Shown: positions 1-9,167, numbered from the stretch's first letter. The stretch: 64,000 bases of DNA from RGIG4576 sp045656705 (GCA_045656705.1 JAZORR010000035.1:1-64000); one strand, 5' to 3'. Numbers and translations are program-made. Notes: generated by a model not told the origin, from the letters alone.

Positions 1-290
1 TATTGATTTGGGATTCTACGGAATTCTGCCGCCTTACCTGCATCACCTTCTGCATATATCGCGATTACGTCTTCGATATCCACATCCGTTCTGCGTCGCG
101 TTTCTGCTGGTGCCACCACCTCATATGTCGGTGCAATAGCATTCTCTTCGGCACTCTCAGCACTCTCTTCAGCAGTTATGTCTTTTTGCCTTTCTGTCGA
201 AACATCAGTAGTCGCATCAGCACCCTCAACACTTATATCCTTCTGTCTTTCTGTCGAAGAAGCATTCACTGAAGCATCATCACTGCTCAC
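1..290 (-). CDS. Hypothetical acidic protein, 5' part, runs off left edge
   Basis: An open minus-strand frame runs from a GTG at 290 to the window edge without a stop, about 96 residues. It is rich in Ser, Thr, Ala, Glu and Asp and carries a nine-residue peptide, STERQKDIS/T, twice 22 residues apart, so the start is a low-complexity repeat-bearing segment. It then becomes more ordered, ending at the edge with EDVIAIYAEGDAGKAAEF. The opposite strand reads as Cys/Phe/Arg-rich junk, which favours the minus strand. The GTG sits inside a heptamer array and has no clear ribosome-binding site, so the true N-terminus is uncertain; see the short upstream frame at 287-355. I do not recognise the family. 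Confidence 0.5.
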   Translation of the reverse strand, partial: MSSDDASVNASSTERQKDISVEGADATTDVSTERQKDITAEESAESAEENAIAPTYEVVAPAETRRRTDVDIEDVIAIYAEGDAGKAAEFRRIPNQ

Positions 291-307
291 TCCTCATTCC
301 TCACTCC
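280..307. repeat. Imperfect heptamer tandem array, four units
   Basis: Four abutting 7-base units read TCACTGC, TCACTCC, TCATTCC, TCACTCC on the plus strand. The array lies at the 5' end of the left-edge gene. A related array of TAACTCC units lies at 21456-21476. Confidence 0.8.
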
Positions 308-355
308 AAACTTTGTTTTCACGGTTATCCTTTTTAAGGAAACTTTTGCCTCCAT
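287..355 (-). other. Short ATG-started frame leading into the heptamer array
   Basis: A minus-strand ATG at 355 opens a frame that begins MEAKVSLKRITVKTKFG and stops at TGA (289-287) inside the heptamer array. Removing two heptamers (14 bases) would join it in frame to the acidic open frame ending at the left edge. This may be the real N-terminus of that gene in an interrupted state, or simply noncoding DNA. Confidence 0.3.
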
Positions 356-425
356 TTGGTTGTATCTTTGCACCACAATATACATTCTTATATAAATTCT
401 GTTAATGAATTTTCATAACCGAGAA

Positions 426-441
426 TATCTTTGTAACTTTG
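426..441 (+). promoter_or_regulatory. Tandem -7 boxes upstream of dxr
   Basis: TATCTTTG (426-433) abuts TAACTTTG (434-441); both match the Bacteroidetes -7 consensus TAnnTTTG. No good -33 TTTG is visible. The implied leader before the dxr GTG is about 45 bases. Confidence 0.5.
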
Positions 442-491
442 TAAATTCGAGGAAATGTAGCTCATTTCCATAATTATAATTAACTAATAAA

Positions 492-1652
492 GTGGAAACT
501 AAAAGAGAAATTGCAATATTAGGTAGCACAGGGTCGATAGGGAAACAAACTCTCGACATCATTGCCGAGTACCCTCACCTCTTCTCTCCCTACCTACTCA
601 CAGCCAATACGCAAGTGGACTTACTTGCCGAACAGGCTATAAAATATGGTGCAAAGCACGTGATTATCGCCGACGAAAGCCGATACGACAAACTCAAAAC
701 TTTGCTCCACGGACACGACATCATAGTAGAAGCTGGTGCTAAAGCCATCTGCGATGCTATGCATATACCTGCCATCGATACGGTAGTCACTGCTATGGTG
801 GGATATAGTGGACTTGAACCCACTATCAATGCCATAAAAGCAAACAAGACTATCGCTTTGGCCAACAAGGAAACACTCGTGGTGGCTGGAGAACTCATCT
901 ACACACTGCTCGAAGAATCTACATCTAAGATTTACCCTGTAGATTCGGAACACGGGGCTATCTTCCAGTGCTTGATTGGAGAAGACCACGATTCTATTTC
1001 TAAATTGATACTTACGGCTTCGGGCGGTCCGTTTCGCACAAAATCGCTTGAAGAGCTTGAATTTGTAACCAAAGCCGATGCTCTTCGTCATCCTAATTGG
1101 GATATGGGCGCAAAAATCACCATAGATTCTGCTACGATGATGAATAAAGGTTTTGAGGTGATTGAGGCTCGTTGGCTCTTCGATGTCACACCCGACCAAA
1201 TAGAAGTGGTGGTTCATCCTCAATCAATCATTCACTCTATGGTGGAATTCAAAGACAGTTCGGTTAAAGCTCAACTTGGTTTGCCAGATATGCACTTGCC
1301 TATTCGCTACGCTCTCGGATTTCCTAAGCGACTCGAAAGCAACTGCGATCGCATGAAGGTTACCGACTACGCCAATCTCACTTTCGAAGCTCCCGACTAC
1401 AAGAAGTTCCCTCTTCTCGGTCTTGCTTTCGAATCTATGCGTAGAGCTGGCAACATTCCTTGCATCCTCAATGCCGCAAACGAGATAGCTGTTGCTGCTT
1501 TCTTGAAGGAACAAATTCGTTTCGTCGACATTGCACGAATCGTGGCCACCACTATCGAAAATGTGGAATACATTTCTCATCCATCATTTGCCGATTATGT
1601 AAACACTAATACTATAGCACGCGATTACGCGTCATCACTTATTAATAAATAA
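492..1652 (+). CDS. dxr: 1-deoxy-D-xylulose 5-phosphate reductoisomerase
   Basis: Second step of the MEP isoprenoid pathway: NADPH-dependent rearrangement and reduction of DXP to MEP in the cytoplasm. The 386-residue length is normal. The N-terminal nucleotide-binding loop GSTGSIGKQTLD is at about residues 11-22. The metal-site motif VDSEHGAIFQ places D151 and E153 near the expected family positions, and the MNKGFEVIEA motif (about 217-226) supplies a further acidic ligand. The start is GTG; the protein begins directly with the usual N-terminus, so this start is convincing. It heads a same-strand run with rseP (25-base gap), the RlmI-like gene and DPP III; the dxr-rseP pairing is common in Bacteroidetes. 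Confidence 0.96.
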   Translation: METKREIAILGSTGSIGKQTLDIIAEYPHLFSPYLLTANTQVDLLAEQAIKYGAKHVIIADESRYDKLKTLLHGHDIIVEAGAKAICDAMHIPAIDTVVTAMVGYSGLEPTINAIKANKTIALANKETLVVAGELIYTLLEESTSKIYPVDSEHGAIFQCLIGEDHDSISKLILTASGGPFRTKSLEELEFVTKADALRHPNWDMGAKITIDSATMMNKGFEVIEARWLFDVTPDQIEVVVHPQSIIHSMVEFKDSSVKAQLGLPDMHLPIRYALGFPKRLESNCDRMKVTDYANLTFEAPDYKKFPLLGLAFESMRRAGNIPCILNAANEIAVAAFLKEQIRFVDIARIVATTIENVEYISHPSFADYVNTNTIARDYASSLINK

Positions 1653-1677
1653 CAAAAATAAAATAACGATAATTTAA

Positions 1678-3051
1678 ATGGAGACATTTCTTATTAAAGC
1701 CGTCCAATTGATGTTGGCTCTTGCCATCTTGGTACTGATCCACGAATTCGGACACTACTTTTTCTCTCGAGTTTTCGGCGTAAGAGTCGAAAAATTCTAC
1801 CTTTTCTTCAACCCTTGGTTCTCACTATTTAAATATAAACCTAAAAAGAAAGAGCCAAAACAAGGCGAACCAGAAAAAGCCTCTTGGCGCGACACCGAAT
1901 ATGGTATCGGATGGTTGCCTCTCGGTGGTTACTGCAAAATTGCCGGGATGATTGACGAATCTATGGACAAGGAACAAATGGCACAACCCGAACAACCTTG
2001 GGAATTCCGTTCTAAGCCAGCTTGGCAACGCTTATTCATTATGATTGGTGGTGTGCTTTTCAATTTCATTCTTGCCATCATCATCTATGCAGGTATCGTT
2101 TTCACTTGGGGCGAACAATTCCTTCCTTTCCGAAATGCTCAAGAAGGTATGATGTATAGTCCATCAGCTCACGAAATAGGTTTCGTAGATGGTGATATTC
2201 CTCTTTATGCCGACGATACTGAACTTGATTACCTTTCTGGCGAATCTGTTATGGCTATGGTAAGCGCTGATACAGTAAAGGTGCTTCGCAACAAACAAGA
2301 TACAGTAGCTATCGTTATCCCAGAAAATTTCATCTTCACTGCCAACAAAGAGGCTGAAGCTGGCCAAGCACTTATGGCATATCGCCTTCCTGTAGTAGTA
2401 TCTAATGCTCAAAATGGTATGGGTGCTATCAAGGCCGGTTTACAAAAAGGCGACCGCATTATGTGTGTAAATAACGTAAGCACTCCTACCTACGAACTTT
2501 TCACTGCCGAACTCAATAAGAGCAAGGAAACAACAGTGCCTATGACATTCATTCGCAATGGCATGGAACAAACTTGCAACGTTGAAGTAGATGGAGCAGG
2601 CAAAATAGGTATTCTTCTCACTCCTATTACCGACATATACGAAACAGTTACACACGATTATACTTTGTGGAACTCAATTCCTCGTGGTATAGAAATGGGT
2701 GTGGACAAACTCACAAGTTATGTATCGCAATTAGGACTTGTTTTCACCAAAGAAGGTGCGCAAAGCCTTGGTGGATTTGGTGCTCTTGGTAGTATTTTCC
2801 CTGAAACTTGGAGCTGGGAAAACTTCTGGACTATCACAGCATTCCTTTCGGTGATTCTTGCGTTTATGAACATCCTTCCTATCCCTGCACTCGATGGTGG
2901 TCATGTGCTTTTCCTTCTTTACGAAATTATTTTGCGTCGTAAACCAAGTGAAAAATTCCTTGAATATGCACAAATAGCTGGTATGTTCCTTCTATTTGCT
3001 CTCATGATTTATGCTAACGGTAACGATATCTATCGTTTCTTCTTTAAATAA
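1678..3051 (+). CDS. rseP: RIP metalloprotease RseP, site-2 protease family M50
   Basis: Intramembrane zinc protease that cleaves membrane-bound anti-sigma factors or remnant signal peptides. The zinc motif HEFGH is at residues 22-26 in the first membrane segment, and the third ligand motif LDGGH is at about 405-409 near the C-terminus. Between them are a lysine-rich cytoplasmic loop (about 55-70), a second hydrophobic segment (about 115-135) and a periplasmic region containing PDZ-like sequence (about 245-320). The 457-residue length suits the family. It follows dxr closely and precedes the methyltransferase gene by 20 bases, so cotranscription is likely. Its substrate here is unknown. Confidence 0.95.
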   Translation: METFLIKAVQLMLALAILVLIHEFGHYFFSRVFGVRVEKFYLFFNPWFSLFKYKPKKKEPKQGEPEKASWRDTEYGIGWLPLGGYCKIAGMIDESMDKEQMAQPEQPWEFRSKPAWQRLFIMIGGVLFNFILAIIIYAGIVFTWGEQFLPFRNAQEGMMYSPSAHEIGFVDGDIPLYADDTELDYLSGESVMAMVSADTVKVLRNKQDTVAIVIPENFIFTANKEAEAGQALMAYRLPVVVSNAQNGMGAIKAGLQKGDRIMCVNNVSTPTYELFTAELNKSKETTVPMTFIRNGMEQTCNVEVDGAGKIGILLTPITDIYETVTHDYTLWNSIPRGIEMGVDKLTSYVSQLGLVFTKEGAQSLGGFGALGSIFPETWSWENFWTITAFLSVILAFMNILPIPALDGGHVLFLLYEIILRRKPSEKFLEYAQIAGMFLLFALMIYANGNDIYRFFFK

Positions 3052-3071
3052 TAGTAGAATTTATCTGAAAT

Positions 3072-4256
3072 ATGGAATATAAAAAAATAACTCTTAAACG
3101 TGGTAAAGAAGACTCTTTGAAGCGTTTCCATCCATGGGTATTCTCAGGAGCCATTCACAACATGGACGAAACAATCGAAGAAGGTGACATTGTAGGCGTT
3201 TACACTCACGATGGCAAACTCGTAGGTAACGGACACTTCCAAATAGGTAGTATCAGTGTGCGTATGCTCACTTTCGGCAACGAGGAAATCAATGAATCGT
3301 TCTTTGCCGAACGACTACAAGCGGCATTAGAACTTCGCAAATCTCTTGATTTGCTTCGCGAAGACAACACCTCATTCCGCCTTGTTCATGGCGAAGGCGA
3401 CTTCTTGCCTGGTCTTGTAATCGACATCTACGGCAACACAGCTGTTGTACAAGCTCACTCTCCTGGTATGCACTTCGCTCGCAACATCATCGCAAAAGCT
3501 CTTGTGAATATGCCAGGCAACCTTGTGGAGAATGTATACTACAAATCAGAAACCACTTTGCCTTATAAGGCTCAACTCGATGCCCAAAACGATTACATCA
3601 TCGGAGCATACAACACCAATATCGCTATCGAAAATGGCTTGAAGTTTCACGTTGACTGGTTGAAGGGACAAAAAACAGGTTTCTTCGTCGACCAACGAGA
3701 AAATCGTTCTCTTCTCGAAAAATATTCTCAAGGCAGAAATGTGCTGAATATGTTCTGCTACACAGGTGGATTCTCTTTCTACGCTATGCGTGGCAACGCC
3801 AATCTTGTGCATTCGGTAGACAGCTCGTCAAAGGCTATTCAACTCACCAACGAGAACGTTAACCTCAACTTCCCGGGCGATAATCGCCACACTGCATTTG
3901 CCGAAGATGCTTTCAAGTTCCTCACCGATATGAAGAAAGATGAGTATGACTTGATTATTCTCGATCCTCCTGCATTTGCAAAACATAAGAGTGCACTCAA
4001 GAACGCCCTTATCGGATATCGCAAAATCAACGCTAAGGCATTCGAAAAAATTAAGAGTGGAGGTATACTTTTCACTTTCTCTTGCTCGCAAGCAGTAAAT
4101 AAGGAGCAATTCCGTCTTGCAGTATTTAGTGCAGCAGCTCAATCGGGCAGAAAAGTGCGCATCCTACACCAACTCACTCAACCAGCCGACCACCCTATCA
4201 ACATCTACCACCCAGAAGGTGAATATTTGAAAGGTTTGGTTTTATATGTAGAATAA
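3072..4256 (+). CDS. Class I rRNA cytosine methyltransferase, RlmI-like
   Basis: Predicted SAM-dependent methyltransferase of the RlmI family, which makes m5C in 23S rRNA. The N-terminal part (about 1-75) has the PUA-like pattern, with HPWVFSGAI. The KGQKTGFFVDQREN motif (about 195-208) and the SAM loop NMFCYTGGFSFYA (about 222-234) follow. Motif IV is ILDPPAFAKHKS, and motif VI contains Cys in FSCSQAV. The 394-residue length is typical. It lies between rseP and the DPP III gene with gaps of 20 and 24 bases. The exact target base cannot be read from sequence, so no symbol is given. Confidence 0.9.
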   Translation: MEYKKITLKRGKEDSLKRFHPWVFSGAIHNMDETIEEGDIVGVYTHDGKLVGNGHFQIGSISVRMLTFGNEEINESFFAERLQAALELRKSLDLLREDNTSFRLVHGEGDFLPGLVIDIYGNTAVVQAHSPGMHFARNIIAKALVNMPGNLVENVYYKSETTLPYKAQLDAQNDYIIGAYNTNIAIENGLKFHVDWLKGQKTGFFVDQRENRSLLEKYSQGRNVLNMFCYTGGFSFYAMRGNANLVHSVDSSSKAIQLTNENVNLNFPGDNRHTAFAEDAFKFLTDMKKDEYDLIILDPPAFAKHKSALKNALIGYRKINAKAFEKIKSGGILFTFSCSQAVNKEQFRLAVFSAAAQSGRKVRILHQLTQPADHPINIYHPEGEYLKGLVLYVE

Positions 4257-4280
4257 TTAATAATGTAAACTTAATAGAAT

Positions 4281-6296
4281 ATGAACAAATTTTTAATGTC
4301 AGTTGCATCTATGGCAATTCTTACTACGAGCTGCACAAAAACGGCTCCTGCACCTGAATTCAATTACAATGTCGATCGTTTTGCCGACATCGAGGTGCTT
4401 CGCTACCAAGTTCCAGGTTTTGAAGAACTTTCTTTGAACCAAAAGAAACTTATCTATTTTCTTAATGAAGCTGCTCTTCACGGCCGCGACATTATGTTCG
4501 ACCAAAATGGTAAGTACAACCTCGTTATTCGTCAAACTCTCGAAGCTATCTACACTAATTTCAATGGCGACAAAGAAAGTGCAGAATTCAAAGCATTTGA
4601 AAAATACTTGAAGCAAGTGTGGTTTGGTAATGGTATCCACCACCACTATTCTACCGATAAGTTCGTTCCTGAATTCTCTGCTGAATTCTTTGCAGAACAA
4701 GTGAAAGCTGTTCCTGCTGAGGCTCTCCCTCTAAGTGCCGACGAAATCATCGCTACTCTTAGCCCTGTAATCTTTGATCCTGCTGTCACTCCAAAGCGAG
4801 TAAACCAAGCACAAGGTCAAGACCTAATTCTCACTTCTGCTGCCAACCTTTACGAAGGTGTGACACAACAAGAAGTAGAAAACTACTACAACAAACTTAA
4901 AGATCCTAAAGATCAAACTCCTATCTCTTATGGTCTTAACACTAAACTTGTAAAGAAAGATGGTAAACTTGTAGAACTTCCTTACAAGGTAGGTGGTCTT
5001 TATGGCGAAGCTATCGAAAAAATCGTTTATTGGTTGAAAAAAGCTGAAGAAGTAGCAGAAAACGATGCTCAAAAGGCTCACATTGGCAAGCTAATCAGCT
5101 TCTACGAATCGGGCGACCTAAAGACTTTCGACGAATACTCTATCCTTTGGGCTCAAGACACTATTTCTCAAGTTGACTTTGTAAATGGTTTCATTGAATC
5201 TTATGGCGACCCTCTTGGCATGAAGGGTGCTTGGGAATCTCTTGTAAACTTCAAAAACCTTGCAGCATCTCATCGCACCGAAATCATCAGCGAAAATGCT
5301 CAATGGTTTGAAGACAACTCTCCAGTTGACGCTAAGTTTAAGAAGGAAACTGTAAAGGGTGTATCGGCTAAGGTTATCACTGCTGCTATTCTTGCAGGTG
5401 ACTGCTATCCTTCTACTCCTATCGGTATCAATCTTCCAAACGCAAACTGGATTCGTGCTGAATATGGTTCTAAATCGGTAACTATCGAAAACATCACCGA
5501 TGCTTACGACGAAGCTGCTAAGGGTAATGGTTTCAACAAAGAATTTGCTTATTCTGATGTAGAAATCGAAAGTATGAACAAATATTTGTCACTTACCGAC
5601 AAACTTCACACCGACCTTCACGAATGTCTTGGCCACGGATCGGGTAAACTACTTCCAGGTGTAGACCCTGATGCTCTAAAGGCTTATGGCTCTACTATCG
5701 AAGAAACTCGTGCCGACCTTTTTGCCCTTTACTATCTTGCTGATAGCAAACTTGTAGAACTTGGTATCCTTGACAATCCAGAAGCATACAAATCTGAATA
5801 CTACAAGTACATTTTGAATGGTATGATGACTCAATTGACTCGTATCGAGACAGGTAAGGATGTTGAAGAATCTCACATGCGCAATCGTAAACTTATCTCT
5901 GAATGGGCTTACGAACATGGTAAAGCAGATAATGTAATCGAATTAGTAAAACGTGATGGCAAAACTTTCATAAAGATTAATGATTACGAAAAATTGCGTG
6001 AATTATTTGGCAAACTTCTTGCTGAAATCCAACGCATCAAGAGTGAAGGTGACTACGAAGCAGGTATGGAACTTGTAGAAAAGTATGCAGTAAAGGTGGA
6101 TCCAGAAATTCACAACGAAATTCTCGAACGCTACGCTAAACTTAACATTGCTCCTTACAAGGGATTTGTTAACCCTATCTACAATGCAGTAACCGATGAA
6201 AATGGTAACATTACAGATGTAACTATCGATTACACCGAAAATTATGTTGACCAAATGCTTCGCTACTCTCGCGACTATTCTCACCTAACTAAATAA
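4281..6296 (+). CDS. Dipeptidyl peptidase III, family M49 lipoprotein
   Basis: Zinc exopeptidase that removes dipeptides from peptide N-termini. The HECLGH motif places zinc ligands at H447 and H452 with catalytic E448, and EETRAD (474-479) supplies E475. These positions almost match those known for the Bacteroides thetaiotaomicron enzyme. The N-terminus MNKFLMSVASMAILTTSC is a lipoprotein signal with Cys18, so the enzyme should be anchored on the periplasmic or outer-membrane side. At 671 residues it is full length. Codon use is strongly biased to CTT, GGT, GCT and AAG, resembling the ribosomal protein genes here, which suggests high expression. It is the last gene of the dxr run. Confidence 0.95.
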   Translation: MNKFLMSVASMAILTTSCTKTAPAPEFNYNVDRFADIEVLRYQVPGFEELSLNQKKLIYFLNEAALHGRDIMFDQNGKYNLVIRQTLEAIYTNFNGDKESAEFKAFEKYLKQVWFGNGIHHHYSTDKFVPEFSAEFFAEQVKAVPAEALPLSADEIIATLSPVIFDPAVTPKRVNQAQGQDLILTSAANLYEGVTQQEVENYYNKLKDPKDQTPISYGLNTKLVKKDGKLVELPYKVGGLYGEAIEKIVYWLKKAEEVAENDAQKAHIGKLISFYESGDLKTFDEYSILWAQDTISQVDFVNGFIESYGDPLGMKGAWESLVNFKNLAASHRTEIISENAQWFEDNSPVDAKFKKETVKGVSAKVITAAILAGDCYPSTPIGINLPNANWIRAEYGSKSVTIENITDAYDEAAKGNGFNKEFAYSDVEIESMNKYLSLTDKLHTDLHECLGHGSGKLLPGVDPDALKAYGSTIEETRADLFALYYLADSKLVELGILDNPEAYKSEYYKYILNGMMTQLTRIETGKDVEESHMRNRKLISEWAYEHGKADNVIELVKRDGKTFIKINDYEKLRELFGKLLAEIQRIKSEGDYEAGMELVEKYAVKVDPEIHNEILERYAKLNIAPYKGFVNPIYNAVTDENGNITDVTIDYTENYVDQMLRYSRDYSHLTK

Positions 6297-6321
6297 TATT
6301 AGATAAGGTTATCTCAGAAAC

Positions 6322-6355
6322 TTGACTGTTGCAAAGATAATTTTCATTATTTTTG
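6322..6355 (+). promoter_or_regulatory. Promoter of the AlkD-like gene
   Basis: TTG (6322-6324) and TATTTTTG (6348-6355) are separated by 23 bases, at the long end of the usual spacing. The promoter overlaps a possible TTG start at 6322, which argues that translation starts at the ATG at 6385. Confidence 0.55.
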
Positions 6356-6384
6356 CAACAGTTTTATTTTACATCTATAATTAT

Positions 6385-6936
6385 ATGCAAAACAATTCTC
6401 ACGAAATAGCACGACAAATTCGCCAGCAATTCTTTGTTTTTCGCAATGGATTACTCGCTGATAACTTAAAGGAGAAAGGTGATAATCATAAAATGATATT
6501 TGGTCTCAACCTTATTCAAATCATAAATATTGCTAAATCCTTTAAAAAAGATGAAAATGTAGCTACCGAACTATGGAATAGCCGTGATTCGCGCGAATGC
6601 CGCCTCATTGCTCCAATGATATTCCCTATCGAAAAACTCAGCAAAGACACTGCTATTCAATGGATTACAGATACCAAAAATTATGAAGTAGCTGATAACC
6701 TATGTCACAAACTACTTAGATACGCAGATTTTGCATCTGAAATCTGCTCTATGTTCATCGACGGCACCGATATGCAACGCTACATTGCAATGCGTTTAGC
6801 TATCAATCTGCTTGCTATTGGTAAAACCATTGATACCGACACAATGCGCCAATTAGCTACTAACGAAATCAACAATAAGACTTCCAACACCCCATTGGCA
6901 ATAAATCTTATCGAAGAGATAGATGAAATTATATAA
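6385..6936 (+). CDS. AlkD-like DNA alkylation repair family protein
   Basis: A 183-residue helical protein resembling AlkD-type HEAT-repeat DNA glycosylases, which excise alkylated bases. The segment ELWNSRDSRECRLIAPMIF (about 64-82) fits the family pattern of paired helices. The start was moved to the ATG at 6385 because the longer frame begins with TTG inside a promoter box and adds only a hydrophobic stretch. It is shorter than typical AlkD proteins of about 220-230 residues, so activity is not assured. It stands between the DPP III gene and serC, apparently as its own unit. It could be a HEAT-like protein without glycosylase activity. Confidence 0.7.
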   Translation: MQNNSHEIARQIRQQFFVFRNGLLADNLKEKGDNHKMIFGLNLIQIINIAKSFKKDENVATELWNSRDSRECRLIAPMIFPIEKLSKDTAIQWITDTKNYEVADNLCHKLLRYADFASEICSMFIDGTDMQRYIAMRLAINLLAIGKTIDTDTMRQLATNEINNKTSNTPLAINLIEEIDEII

Positions 6937-7128
6937 TCAAAATTAACATATAACAATCTATTTATATTCACAATTTTATTGCTAAATTTATATTTATACC
7001 TATTATTCATTCTGCATATAAAATTAATATATAATTAATACTGATTTTTTTCATCAAAAATGATTGAAAATTCATTTAATTTGATTAATTTTGTATTACA
7101 ATCTAAAAACTATATAAAATTTTGCATT

Positions 7129-8196
7129 ATGAAGAAGCACAATTTCTATGCAGGTCCGTCTATTCTTAGCGAATACACGCTTAATAAGACTGCCGAAGCC
7201 ATTAAAGACTTCGCAGGTACCGGACTGTCAATTCTAGAAATATCTCACCGTAGCAAAGAATTTATAGCTGTAATGGATGAAGCTGAACAACTGTTCAAAG
7301 AGCTTCTTGACATTCCTGAAGGCTACAAAGTACTTTTCTTAGGCGGAGGTGCAAGCACTCAATTCTGTATGGTTCCATTCAACCTGCTTAAAACTAAAGC
7401 AGCTTACCTTGACACAGGTACATGGGCCAACAAAGCTATAAAAGAAGCTAAACTATTCGGAGAAGTGGATGTTGTTGCGTCGTCTAAAGCCGACAATTAT
7501 ACATATGTTCCAAAAGATTTTGTTGTTCCTACCGATGCTGACTATTTCCACATCACAACCAACAACACCATCTATGGTACAGAAATCCGTAAAGACCTTG
7601 ATATAAACGTGCCATTAGTTGCCGATATGTCGAGCGACATCTTCTCTCGCCCTATTGACGTATCTAAGTATGATGTTATATATGGTGGCGCACAAAAGAA
7701 CCTAGCTCCTGCAGGCGTTACATTTGTTATAGTAAAAGAAGCTGCATTGGGGAAAGTTGAAAGAGCTATACCTACAATGCTTGACTACAGAACTCATGCC
7801 GATAAAGGCTCTATGTTCAACACTCCTCCTGTATTACCTATCTACTCGGCTGTACAAACCCTACGTTGGTACAAAGAACTTGGTGGCGTAAAGAAACTTG
7901 AAGAGATGGACAACGCAAAAGCAGCAAAACTATATGATGCAATCGATTCAAGTAAATTCTTTGTAGGTACAGCTAATGCAGAAGATCGTTCTATCATGAA
8001 CGTATGTTTCGTGATGAAGCCTGAATACGCTGAACTAGAAAAAGAATTCAACGACTTTGCTAGCACTAAAGGAATCGTAGGTATCAAGGGACACCGCAGT
8101 GTTGGAGGTTTCCGCGCTTCACTCTACAATGCCCTACCAATGGAAAGTGTTGATGTGCTTGTTGCAGCAATGAAAGAATTCGAAAAAAATCATTAA
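7129..8196 (+). CDS. serC: Phosphoserine aminotransferase
   Basis: PLP enzyme that converts 3-phosphohydroxypyruvate to phosphoserine, second step of serine synthesis; it also acts in pyridoxal phosphate synthesis in some bacteria. The ATG at 7129 gives the standard N-terminus MKKHNFYAGPSIL and a normal 355-residue length; the upstream extension is AT-rich and unlike the family. The PLP lysine lies in YGGAQKNLAPAG (about 186-197), and the C-terminal SVGGFRASLYNALP is the family signature. serA follows after 23 bases, forming a serC-serA operon. Confidence 0.97.
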   Translation: MKKHNFYAGPSILSEYTLNKTAEAIKDFAGTGLSILEISHRSKEFIAVMDEAEQLFKELLDIPEGYKVLFLGGGASTQFCMVPFNLLKTKAAYLDTGTWANKAIKEAKLFGEVDVVASSKADNYTYVPKDFVVPTDADYFHITTNNTIYGTEIRKDLDINVPLVADMSSDIFSRPIDVSKYDVIYGGAQKNLAPAGVTFVIVKEAALGKVERAIPTMLDYRTHADKGSMFNTPPVLPIYSAVQTLRWYKELGGVKKLEEMDNAKAAKLYDAIDSSKFFVGTANAEDRSIMNVCFVMKPEYAELEKEFNDFASTKGIVGIKGHRSVGGFRASLYNALPMESVDVLVAAMKEFEKNH

Positions 8197-8219
8197 TCAC
8201 ATTATATTATCTACGAAAA

Positions 8220-9137
8220 ATGAAAGTTTTAGTAGCAACAGAAAAACCATTTGCAACCGAAGCTGTAAATGGCATTAAAAAAGTGATTGAGAACGCAGGC
8301 CACGAACTTATATTGCTTGAAAAAGGCACAAAAGCCGATCTCATCAATGCTGTAGCCGATGTTGAAGGGCTTATCGTACGTAGCGACATTGTTGACAAAG
8401 AAGTCTTTGACGCTGCAAAGCAACTTAAAGTTGTAGTACGCGCCGGAGCCGGATATGACAACATCGATCTTGCCGAAGCTACAGCAAAAGGTGTGTGCGT
8501 GATGAACACTCCCGGACAAAACTCAAATGCCGTAGCCGAACTCGTTTTCGGTATGGCTATTATGATGATTCGCAATAGTTACAACGGCACTGCTGGTACC
8601 GAACTACAAGAAAAGTCAATCGGTATTCACGCATTTGGCCAGGTAGGCCGCAATGTGGCACGCATCGCCAAAGGTTTTGGAATGGCAGTTACTGCACTCG
8701 ATCCATTTGTAAAAGATGAGGATATGGAAGTCGTAGGTGTTACTCCTATGCACTCGGTGGAAGAACTCTATGCTAAGAACCAATTTGTATCGCTTCACAT
8801 TCCAGCTACTGCACAAACCAAGCAATCTGTAACTAAAGACCTTATATGTTTGCTCCCTAAAAATGGCGTTCTCATCAACACTGCACGCAAAGAAGTAATT
8901 GATGAAGCAGGGCTTGCCGAAGCTCTTGAAGTTCGTCCTGATATTCGCTATGTTGCCGATGTAAAACCCGATAACGCAGATGAATTGAAGGATAAGTTTG
9001 GCGACAGAGTTTTCTTCACACCAAAGAAAATGGGAGCTCAAACTGCCGAAGCCAATATCAAAGCAGGTATCGCCGCCGCTGAACAAGTTGTAGCACACCT
9101 ACGAAATGGTTGGAATCGTTTCCAAGTAAACAAATAA
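8220..9137 (+). CDS. serA: D-3-phosphoglycerate dehydrogenase, short lysine-type form
   Basis: NAD-dependent oxidation of 3-phosphoglycerate, the entry step of serine synthesis. The 305-residue protein lacks the ACT and intervening domains of long SerA forms, so classic serine feedback through ACT is not expected. The nucleotide-binding segment is GIHAFGQVGRNVARIAKGFG, and the catalytic Arg lies in NTARKEVIDE. The usual C-terminal catalytic His (PHIG-type motif) is absent; the site reads TPKKMGAQT, with K269 and K270. This fits the short lysine-type enzymes described in Entamoeba and found in Bacteroides. It pairs with serC upstream and ends before a strong terminator. Confidence 0.95.
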   Translation: MKVLVATEKPFATEAVNGIKKVIENAGHELILLEKGTKADLINAVADVEGLIVRSDIVDKEVFDAAKQLKVVVRAGAGYDNIDLAEATAKGVCVMNTPGQNSNAVAELVFGMAIMMIRNSYNGTAGTELQEKSIGIHAFGQVGRNVARIAKGFGMAVTALDPFVKDEDMEVVGVTPMHSVEELYAKNQFVSLHIPATAQTKQSVTKDLICLLPKNGVLINTARKEVIDEAGLAEALEVRPDIRYVADVKPDNADELKDKFGDRVFFTPKKMGAQTAEANIKAGIAAAEQVVAHLRNGWNRFQVNK

Positions 9138-9167
9138 AGAATATTTTCATCATACCCTTTTAAATAG

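Noticed and set aside
280..307. CRISPR-like repeats
   Set aside because: Units are seven bases without spacers; no CRISPR array or cas gene is visible anywhere in the window.
3..405. Plus-strand frames at the left edge
   Set aside because: Cys/Phe/Ser-rich translations are shadows of the acidic minus-strand frame and of the heptamer array.
621..1223. Minus-strand frame of about 200 codons inside dxr
   Set aside because: Antisense of dxr motifs; composition rich in Cys, Phe and His with no recognisable domain.
6322..6384. TTG start giving a 204-residue AlkD-like protein with a membrane segment
   Set aside because: The extension coincides with promoter boxes and has no family similarity.
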